Source: Eriocheir sinensis (lineage: Eukaryota; Arthropoda; Malacostraca; Decapoda; Varunidae). Taken from it: a stretch of DNA of 64,000 bases. The notes below the pieces were generated by a model, which was not told the origin of the DNA, did not search any database, and worked only from the letters and a program-made list of their open reading frames with translations. Positions 55,715-64,000 of the stretch are shown piece after piece (position 1 is the stretch's first letter; each line of letters begins with the position of its first letter). The DNA lies in contig NC_066529.1 of NCBI RefSeq assembly GCF_024679095.1, positions 5,749,866 to 5,813,865 of the forward strand, in the 5' to 3' direction. Position numbers and translations under genes: made by a program.

Positions 55715-56025
55715 GCACCTCAATCACTCGTCACCATCACTTCTACATCACCTTCATCTTTATCACCACTGCAACCTCACCATCACTATCATCACCAGAG
55801 AGAAAAAGAGCAGCTCAATCACTCGTCACCATCACTTCTACATCACCTTCATCTTTATCACCACTGCAACCTCACCATCACTATCATCACCAGAGAGAAA
55901 AAGAGCAGCTCAATCACTCGTCACCATCACTTCTACATCACCTTCATCTTTATCACCACTGCAACCTCACCATCACTATCATCACCAGAGAGGAAAAGAG
56001 CAGCTCAGTCACTCGCCCTCATCAC
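55715..56025 (+). repeat. ~94-bp tandem repeat, three copies
   Basis: CAATCACTCGTCACCATCAC, TTCTACATCACCTTCATCTT, TATCACCACTGCAACCTCAC and CATCACCAGAGAGAAAAAGA recur nearly perfectly. CATCACCA-rich DNA continues to 56240. Confidence 0.92.
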
Positions 56026-56277
56026 CTCTAATCTCCTTCACAACAGCATCAATCAGCTACCATCATCACTACACCTCCCCGCCATCTTTGTCATCACCAA
56101 TGCATCACTTCCATCTACATCATCACCACTATAATCATAACCTCTAGTGCACCAGCCTGACATCCATCCCCACTACCTCCATCATCTCCACTACATCCCC
56201 TCTATTTCATCAGCATCTTCATTATCACCAACGCCAGAGACCAAAGGCAACGAGGCGGAACAGACTATATATATTCC

Positions 56278-56435
56278 CTCTCTATCTGTCTCTATCTACC
56301 TACCTATCTATCTATCTATCTCAATCTATCTATCTATCTATCTATCTATCTGTCTGTCTGTCTGTCTATCTGTCTATCTATATATCTATCTATCTCTCAA
56401 TCTATTTATCTATATATCTATCTGTCTATCTATCG

Positions 56436-56467
<32 letters not shown>

Positions 56468-56475
56468 GTCACTCT
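56278..56475 (+). repeat. (TATC)n/(TGTC)n tetranucleotide microsatellite
   Basis: CTATCTATCTAT and CTGTCTGTCTGT blocks alternate over about 195 bp. Confidence 0.95.
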
Positions 56476-56816
56476 GGTCCGTGACGGTGTTGCTTCCTCC
56501 TCTCTCCTCGCCCCCGGCACGACTTGGCCGCGATCGGTGGTCATGTTGGTTTTTCCCAGCGGGCCTCGCCGAGTCGTGCCCCGCCGATGTGGGTCTCGTG
56601 ACGCTTGACCATCCTCGTGTCGGTCCAGTTAAAAGACTTAGTATTCTTTGCTATGTGGTTATATCGTGAAGCGAAGAGGAATAAATGCCCCTTGAGCCCC
56701 TGCGTGACTACGGCGGCCGCAGAGCAGACACGCAAGCTTGTGGTAGTGGAAGCCGGGTCTGACGCCAACTCCCGCTCTCTCTTCCTCACACGGCCGCCCA
56801 TCCCTCAGCTCTCTTC

Positions 56817-56910
56817 CTTTTTTTTTTTTTTTTAAACAAAGGAGACAGCTCAAGGGCAAAAAAAAAGGAAACAATAATAATAAAAAAGCCCACTACTCGC
56901 TGCTCCTAAA
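56817..56910 (+). repeat. Dispersed T-rich repeat, copy 7
   Basis: A 16-base T tract, AAACAAAGGAGACAGCTC, AAGGGCAAAAAAAAAGGAAA, CAATAATAATAAAAAAGCCC and ACTACTCGCTGCTCC. Confidence 0.82.
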
Positions 56911-56939
56911 AAGAATCCAAAGAGGTGGCAGAAAGAGAG

Positions 56940-58020
56940 GTCAATTTCGGGAGGAGATCGCCTACCCTCTCTGCCTCACTCCCCACCCATCCTCCCTATC
57001 TCACTCCCCATACTGCTCTCTTTCTTTGCCTCATGCCTCCGCCCACATTCTCTGCCTCACTTTCCGCCCATCTTCCGTACCTCACGCCCTCATCTACTCT
57101 CTTTCTTTTCCTTATGTCTCCACCCACCTTCTCTGTCACACTCCCCGCCCATCATATCAACCTTACGCCCTTGCCTGCCCTCTCTCTTTACCTCACGCCC
57201 CATCTACTCCCTCTCTTTTGCCTCATGCTTCCCCTCACCTTCTCTGCCTCACTCACCGCCCATCATCTCAACCTCACGCCCTTGCCTGCCCTCTGTCTTT
57301 GCTTCACGCCTCCGCCCACCTTCTCTGTCCCCGCCAAACCTGTTACGCCCCTTATGGATGTCAAAACTTCCTCTTTCGTGAACCTCGGAGAACATAGTTA
57401 GCAACGAGTGGGTGCAGATAAGGGCCAAACTTAAGGCTTCTTGTCGCAAACTATGTCAACATTTTCCATCGGCAGCAGAGAGACGGTTATATTTTTCTTC
57501 GTTCCTCTCTTTGGCTGCACGAATATTACGGACGCGAAAAGAAAGAAGAGAAGGAGGAGGACGAGGAGGAGGAGGACGAGGAGGAGGAGGAGGAGGAGGA
57601 GGAGGAGGAGGAGAAGAAAAAGAATAAGAAGAAAAAGAAAAAGAAGAAGAAAGAAAAGAAAAAGAAGAAAAAAAAGAAAAAAAGAAAAAGAAGAGAAAGG
57701 AGGAAAAAGTAAAAGATGGTGATGATGGTGGTGATAATGATGATGATGATGAACAATAGCAGAAGCAACAACAACAACAGCAACAACAACAACAACAACA
57801 ACAAAGCAAAAAAGCAGGAGACAGAAATAAAATAAAGAATAAATAACGAAAAATTGAGGAAAAGGAAGGAAGTAAAGAGAAAAAGGAGGACAAGGAGGAG
57901 AAGGAAGAGGTAAAGGAGGACGAAGAGAGGAGGAGAAAAAGCTAAAACGTTTGGTAAATAAATTGCAAAGCGCTCTCTCTCTCTCTCTCTCTCTCATTAA
58001 CCTAGTCTAACGTGGTATAA
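56940..58020. other. C-rich diverged repeat, then purine microsatellites
   Basis: 56960-57320: about six units of 45-60 bp built from CCTCACTCCCCGCCCATC and CACCTTCTCTGCCTCA, a degenerate tandem repeat. 57548-57720: (GGA)n and (GAA)n. 57725-57805: (GAT)n and (CAA)n. 57972-57996: (TC)n. No gene supported. Confidence 0.7.
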
Positions 58021-58084
58021 AGACTCATCTCCGTCTCCTCATGACTTGCAGAAGACATCGAGAGGAAGAAGAAGGAAGTCGGTA

Positions 58085-58245
58085 TCTCAGAACGCTTCCA
58101 ACTCTCACATCAACTACTTCCAAACCCCGAAAAGGAGATTAATCGGGTTCTAATGCGTGTTTTCTCATGTTCACGGTACAGAAGAAGGGTCACTCTACCA
58201 CCAGGGTCATAAAGGTATTCATGGAAACGCCTTGAAGTCCTACGA
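58085..58245 (-). repeat. Dispersed repeat with GACCCTGGTGGTAG core, copy 3 (inverted)
   Basis: The plus strand shows ACGGTACAGAAGAAGGGTCA, CTCTACCACCAGGGTCATAA, TTAATCGGGTTCTAATG and CTCTCACATCAACTACTTCC, the reverse complement of copy 2. Confidence 0.82.
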
Positions 58246-58864
58246 AAGCCTTGTGAAATGTGTGTGCTTGGGAGCCGATATGTTTAAGAATATGACAGTG
58301 CTGCAGGTTCTTACACATCTCCGCAGCCTCACATCCCCCGCTCGAGTGCACATCTTGTCTCTCTCAGCACACCTTCCCCACGTGTGCTTATTCTTATTTT
58401 TTTTATTTTTCCAGCTCGTCCTCATTTCCTCTTCCTCTTACGCGTTCATCTTCAGCTTCTTTTATTTTTTTCTCTCTTCGCTCGTCTTCTAATCTTCTTT
58501 TTTTTGAGATTTTATCTTTTTTTTCTTTCATCTTCTTGTGCATCATATTTCCTTTTCATTCTTCTCTTTCTCATCTTCCTTATCTATCTCGCTCCCTCCC
58601 CTCTCCGTCTCAACATCTTTTATCTTATATGTTTATTATCCTTGTGTAGCACCTGTTTTTTTCTTCCTGGTCTTATTACTGTTCTTCCTCAATCTTATCT
58701 TCCTCTTCTCCTCTCCACCACCACCACCACCACCACCTCTATCCTTTCCATCAGCTCATCCTCTACCAGCCGCTGATCTTTCATGGCTCGAAAGTTTGGT
58801 ACACAGAGTTAAAAGACCCATGAAGACTGCAGACTCAAAGCAATGAACACTTACTTCAAAACAG

Positions 58865-58865
<1 letters not shown>

Positions 58866-58905
<40 letters not shown>

Positions 58906-58952
58906 CATAATCAGCGACCAGAACAGAGAAAATCGGGCTGTTGTTACCTCTT

Positions 58953-59017
<65 letters not shown>

Positions 59018-59177
59018 CCGGCACAGAGGAAGGAAGTCATCACGGGGCGTATTTCGACATGAACAGCATTAAAAGATTTGGTGTGCATGTCGAGTGTATG
59101 GATAAGCTTTTTTTTCTCTTTTTCTTTTTTGTTATATTTTTTGGTGGGTCAACTGTGCAAGTGTGGGTGTCAAGCGT

Positions 59178-59222
<45 letters not shown>
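58866..59222 (+). repeat. (CA)n, (GT)n, (GT)n microsatellites
   Basis: (CA)n 58869-58902, (GT)n 58955-59015, (GT)n 59180-59221. The first two are inverted complements about 50 bp apart. Confidence 0.95.
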
Positions 59223-59224
<2 letters not shown>

Positions 59225-59972
59225 CCCGTTCTCTCATCAGGTCATCCCATCACAATAACATGAGTGAGTGGCGCTGATCCGGTACACAACACCTGCCGCA
59301 AGTCACGCTCGAGCAGTGTTCTTAACGGGATATTCAAGCGTTTCCTGTTGAAGAGAAAGGGAGCCATCAATCACCTCATCATACGTAACCTTTCTTTTGC
59401 GCAATGGTTCCTGAACTTTCTCACCTGACGCTCCCTTTTGGCTTTTACAGAACCCTCACTCTCACGTTTGCTTGCATAAAAAGGCAAGTCATTATACGGC
59501 TATTAAACACCAACATGCTAACAGTCTCATGCCACACCCCAGAGTCATACACCACACAGCATGCAAGTCCCACACCACACGCGCACCACGGCCACACAGC
59601 GCACATCAGCTACACACCACACAGCCCTTCAACACACCACCCACTCACACATTACAACAGTGATTAAAAAAGGAATAATAGCTTTCTCGCGCAGTAAATA
59701 TTACGCGCCTCGACAGTGACAGGAAAGCACATCGCGGTAACACGCTCACTAAAAGAAAAATAATTAATGATGAAATATAGAGATAAACTTTAAGGAAGGA
59801 TTTGTGAGGGGGAAGCTTTTTGTGAACGACGTAACCAGTCACTCAGTGTGTGTGGGCGGAATCCATCAGACGTGTTGAACTCAAAAAGATAACTTGAATA
59901 TTCATAATCCAGATAGCTTGATTTACACGGATGCGAACAGGTTGAAACTAGTTTGATCTTGAAATTATTCCA

Positions 59973-60518
59973 TTACATATATTTTGACCATAAATAGCAA
60001 TTGCAGCACACGGTTTCACGCCCACCATGTACCGTACAGTTGTTTTTGCCACGACTAGCGACAATGCCTGGAGTTATTGTAGCATATAGTGTTTCACGCC
60101 GCCCCTGCACGAGTATTCCCTCACGCACATCAAGGCGGGCGATCCCTTTGTCTGGGCCATACATTAAGGGATTGTTTCCTGTTGCTGCAGCAGTCGAGTG
60201 TAATAAATAAAAAGAGGCTGTTACTCTCTGGCCTGGTTCTAAACGTATAAATAATTGTTGTGACAGGCAGTGCCACACCTCACAGGAAGATCCCGCCCTC
60301 AGGCCATCGAGTGTTAACCTTCTAAACCCGCCTGAGGGAGGGCTGGAGGGGGAGGAAGGGAGGGAAGGGAAGGGGAGGAAGCGCTGGAATGGAAGGGTGG
60401 GTTGGAAAAAGAGGAAAGGCTGGAAGAAAAGAAGTGAGGAAAGAGTGTACACAGGCAAACAATATCGTGGATGCGTCCCGTCTGGAGGCACGATGCAATA
60501 TGAAACGGGTGAACACAT
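59973..60518 (-). other. Unexplained 181-codon open frame, coding status uncertain
   Basis: The first third is pyrimidine-tract low complexity (LLFFQPFLFFQPTLPF, SLPSSPSSPPS). The rest (about 60310-59973) has mixed composition: TLDGLRAGSSCEVWHCLSQQ, LFIRLEPGQRVTASFYLL, ARLDVREGILVQGRRETLYA and ITPGIVASRGKNNCTVHGG. No family is recognised. Two short related words (GRRETLYA and GGRETVCC) come from a small internal duplication (GGGCGGCGTGAAACACT-like and GGTGGGCGTGAAACCGT-like). It could be a relic of a repeat or an exon with an acceptor in the CCCCCTCCAG tract. Confidence 0.25.
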
Positions 60519-60519
60519 G

Positions 60520-60720
60520 TGTTAGTTAAACGTATTTACAGTTGTGCTTCCCTTTAAATTTCGCTCATATTCTGTTTAGACGACGGTTAATACATCCATT
60601 TTCCTCTTTTCCTTCCAATTCGTTCATTATCATTCTCTGTTCTACTTTCGTTTCCTTCTTTTCCATCTCTATCTTCCTCTTTCTCCCCTTTCCTGATATT
60701 TCCTCTTACCCCTACCCCCC

Positions 60721-60773
<53 letters not shown>

Positions 60774-61060
60774 TCCAACCCAAAAACATGAACCAATATA
60801 AAAACGGACGAAAACATGTTATTGATACGTGACTACTAATGTATCTCTCTATAGTTTCGCTCAGTTTCTCTTTCCATCGTTCACAAGGAGTTCGAGACTT
60901 TTTTTTCCGCTAGTATTAGAAAGTTTCCTCGCCTTCCTCTTGGGGCGGGACGGAGGAGGCAGCTTTTTGTACTCCTTAACGGCGCCTGGCGAAGGGGAGT
61001 GACGGATTCGAGTTTATGGTGACTTTACGCTTCCTTGTTCAGGGATGTGGTAAGGTTCAC
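60520..61060. other. Non-coding stretch with (TC)n
   Basis: Pyrimidine-rich 60600-60720, (TC)n 60724-60769, otherwise unremarkable. No gene seen. Confidence 0.7.
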
Positions 61061-61061
61061 G

Positions 61062-61062
<1 letters not shown>

Positions 61063-61108
<46 letters not shown>

Positions 61109-61438
61109 CTTCCGGTCGAGGGGTGGTGGTGAGGGCGCGGAAACAAGGACGTGCCATCACCATCACCACCCAACATCACCACCATCATCACCATCACCAT
61201 TATCAACACCACCATTATCACCGCCACCATCATCACCATCACCATTATCACCACCACTATCATCACCACCAATACGGAAAATCACCTTCACCACTATCAC
61301 CACCATCTCGAATTCGCCACCACTTAAGAAAACGAATCACCACCATCAGTTCCATCACCACCACCCTCACCACCACCACCACCACCACCACATCAACCAT
61401 ATACGCCCTACATCCCCTTGAACGCCATCACCACCCCC

Positions 61439-61477
<39 letters not shown>

Positions 61478-61673
61478 TGGCGCTTGTCTCTAAACGTTAT
61501 TTCAATGCGAGATGGGTTTTTTTTTTTTTACAAGGCAGAAGACAATAAGGTTAGTCACGATTACATAAGAGACACAAAAGAAAAAGATAAAAAAAAATAA
61601 AAAAAACGGATAAGTATATATAAGAAACGGCACTCAGTAACCGAGGTGCATGATTTAGAAGAACAGCATGCAT

Positions 61674-61712
<39 letters not shown>

Positions 61713-61790
61713 TTAGGGTCGTGCGGTGCGTGAGGAGGGAAGTGTGTGTCTGTGTGCATGTGTGTGCGTGTGTGTGTGTGTGTGTGAACC
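61063..61790 (+). repeat. (TC)n, (CAC/CAT)n and (GT)n cluster
   Basis: (TC)n 61065-61106, CACCATCAC-type trinucleotides 61150-61435, (GT)n 61441-61476, (GT)n 61676-61711 and (GT)n-like 61743-61787. Confidence 0.93.
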
Positions 61791-61868
61791 GTACGTATCG
61801 TGTCTGTACCGTACTTTACATGGTTGCTGCGAACGTGTCTGTGACGTGGTGGTTTTAGCGTGGCAAGG

Positions 61869-61874
<6 letters not shown>

Positions 61875-61921
<47 letters not shown>
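61875..61921 (+). repeat. (GA)n microsatellite
   Basis: About 22 perfect units. Confidence 0.95.
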
Positions 61922-61992
61922 GGGAAACCGCAGTATTAAAGGTTCGTAATAGATTATACACGCATTATTCTATGAGGTAAAATCCGTTTAAT

Positions 61993-62335
61993 GCCTCCTC
62001 CTCCTCCTTTTGCTTCTACTCTTTCTTCTCCTTCTCCTTGTTCTCGTTCTCGCCTTCTTCCTTCTTTTCCTCCTCCTCTTCCTTTTTTACTTCTCTTCCT
62101 TCTTTTCCTTTTTCTCTTTCTCTTTCTCTTTCTTCTCCTCCTCACTTTTTCTGCTGCTCCATTTCATTGTCTTCATTCCCCTTGACTCTCCTTCCTCCTC
62201 CTCCTCCTCCTCTTCTTCCACCTCCTCTTTCTTTTCATTATCCTCCACCTTTGCGTTCCCTCCATCCCCCTTCTCCTCCTCCTCATCCCCCTCCTCCTCC
62301 TCATCATCATCATCCTATCTTTTTTTCCTTACATT
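61993..62335 (+). repeat. Irregular pyrimidine (CTT/CTC) stretch
   Basis: TCCTCCTCCT and CTTCTTCC words over about 340 bp with no stable period; the ORFs are artefacts. Confidence 0.8.
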
Positions 62336-62767
62336 TTTCTTGGCACAACCGTATGAAGAACGACCCAAGCGTTATAAAAGAGATGGCTGCCGGGACTTAA
62401 TACAGGCCTACCCTTTTCACGCTTCTCTGGGCGGTATTGTCCCGTATATGAAGTCTCGCCTATTCAAGCAAGTTAATGAAGAACAAACATCGGTAGTTTT
62501 TTTTTTTCTCAGAGGCCAAGTTATCCACCACTGAAACAACCTTCCCGGAGATAAAGTAAGAAAACGCTTAACTCTTTTAGGATTTGCATTGCTACTTATT
62601 TTGTTGCGAGGGAATGAACTGAACGTTTATGTGTGTACGTAGAGCAAGTGATTCTGAACGTCTTGAAATATTTGATGAAATGATTTATTCACTTTAAGAA
62701 CTCAGCTTCATCATGTCAACCGAATATCTGTTGCCTGCTTCTCCACGTTCCCATGTTTTATTTTCAT

Positions 62768-63300
62768 CCTCTTGTTCTCAGTCTCCTGTTCTCCATCCTT
62801 AGCTTCCTCTTCCTTCTCTTCTTCCTCCTCTTCTTCCTGCTCCTCGTTCCGTTCCTTCCTCTTTCCTTCCTCCTCCTCCTCCTGTTCTCCATCCTTAGCT
62901 TCCTCTTCCTTCTCTTCTTCCTCCTCTTCTTCCTGCTCCTCGTCCGTTCCTTCCTCTTTCCCTCCTCCTCCTCCTCCTGTTCTCCATCCTTAGCTTCCTC
63001 TTCCTTCTCTTCTTCCTCCTCTTCTTCCTGCTCCTCGTCCGTTCCTTCCTCTTTCCCTCCTCCTCCTCCTCCTGTTCTCCATCCTTAGCTTCCTCTTCCT
63101 TCTCTTCTTCCTCCTCCTCTTCCTGCTCCTAGTTCCGTTCCTTCCTCTTTCCCTCCTCCTCCTCCTCCTGTTCTCCATCCTTAGCTTCCTCTTCCTTCTC
63201 TTCTTCCTCCTCCTCTTCCTGCTCCTCGTTCCGTTCCTTCCTCTTTCCCTCCTCCTCCTCCTCCTCCTCCTACTCCTCCTCCCCCTCCTCCTCCTCCTCC
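62768..63300 (+). repeat. ~97-bp pyrimidine minisatellite, five copies
   Basis: CTGTTCTCCATCCTTAGCTT, CCTCTTCCTTCTCTTCTTCC, TGCTCCTCGTCCGTTCCTTC and CTCTTTCCCTCCTCCTCC recur from about 62780, 62880, 62978, 63073 and 63168. The last unit decays into (TCC)n. Confidence 0.93.
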
Positions 63301-63780
63301 TAATCACCATAATCCTCTCTAATTGCACAACACTTTAGCATTAAACATTAAAAATTCAAATACAAGTAAGTACGGTCCACAAGTTGGATAATAAATTCTA
63401 CTGCTTCGGAACCTCTTAGCATTATTACTTTTGTTGTTATTATTATTATTACTAATCCCAAATGAGCTCTCGCAACCTCTTTGTATCCTCGTTGTTTTAT
63501 GATACCACTTTCCTAGCCACCCCTACCACCACCACCACCACCACCATCACCACCTTACACAATGCTAACACGCCCGCTCACCACCACCACAGGGGATTGA
63601 AAGGGAACGAGAGACAGAGGGGAGGAAATGAAGGAACAGGAGGGGAGAGCAGAAGGGAGAGGGAATGGGAGTGAAAGAGGGTTGCAAGAGGAGGAAGGGG
63701 AGATAAAGGGGAGGAAGGGAAGGAAGAAGGGAGAGGGCTGGAAGGGGATGAGGGAGAGGCGGGTGGAAGGGGTGGAAGTT

Positions 63781-63820
<40 letters not shown>

Positions 63821-64000
63821 CACATACAAAGGGCGGAACCTCGCTTAAACAGAACCGGATGTTATATGTGCCACTGTATAATGCATAGGGCAGGACAACA
63901 CCACCCACCACCACCACCATCAACAACAACAACAACAACCACAATCACAACAACTGCTACTATTACTACAACTATTGCTGCCACGTTCCTCAGCCACCAC
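63301..64000. other. Right edge, repeats only
   Basis: (ATT)n near 63435, (CAC)n 63521-63550, A/G-rich 63600-63780, (CA)n 63784-63826 and (CAA)n near 63920-63935. No gene seen. Confidence 0.75.

Noticed and set aside
56481..56801. Overlapping plus and minus ORFs of 60-90 codons at a GC-rich segment
   Set aside because: No family resemblance; probably the left part of a dispersed repeat preceding the T-rich copy at 56817.
61713..61961. ORF over (CA)n and (GA)n with a mixed middle section
   Set aside because: Most of the length is microsatellite and the unique part is under 40 codons with no motif.

Overview
The window looks like nuclear DNA of a decapod crustacean, probably a crab. This is inferred from four things: very long, nearly perfect (GA)n/(CT)n and (CA)n tracts; a CR1-like LINE ending in (TTCTTATG)n; tRNA-derived SINEs with decapod-style heads; and a short arthropod-type (TTAGG)n tract. 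The DNA is gene-poor. Most of the six-frame open reading frames are translations of microsatellites and minisatellites and are not genes.

The one gene that can be fully reconstructed is on the minus strand, from 28952 down to 10574. Eight coding exons (28964-28847, 27295-27144, 20935-20749, 18592-18516, 16803-16571, 12219-12047, 11838-11722, 10734-10574) have GT/AG borders. All seven junctions keep one reading frame, giving a predicted protein of 401 residues. It reads as a type I membrane protein: signal peptide, fibronectin type III-like domain, a four-cysteine ZP-N-type domain with no ZP-C partner, an acidic cysteine-free stalk, one membrane span, and a cytoplasmic tail of about 65 residues. 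A 50-base segment at 52891-52842 has good splice borders on the same strand and may be a 5' UTR exon, which would make the first visible intron about 24 kb long.

Downstream of the gene's stop lies another minus-strand terminal coding exon (6544-5747, 265 codons). It is acidic and His/Pro-rich and has tyrosine motifs. It is either the last exon of a neighbouring gene or an alternative long cytoplasmic tail of the same receptor-like gene; the sequence alone cannot decide.

Layout: 1-5.7 kb is intergenic DNA with a LINE fragment and decayed tandem duplications. 5.7-6.5 kb is the orphan terminal exon. 6.5-10.6 kb is intergenic or intronic and holds a SINE. 10.6-29 kb is the ZP-N gene, whose introns carry a CR1-like LINE, a tRNA-SINE, an RTE-like relic, a 1.15-kb 13-bp minisatellite and a 1.1-kb polypurine minisatellite. 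29-52.8 kb is either intron 1 or intergenic DNA. It contains 4 kb of nested polypurine minisatellites, two giant (GA)n tracts, several more arrays, a Harbinger-like MITE and an interstitial telomeric tract. 52.9-64 kb is repeat-rich DNA with a LINE fragment, three small arrays and one unexplained 181-residue ORF. No tRNA gene, rRNA, CRISPR array or bacterial-type system is present.
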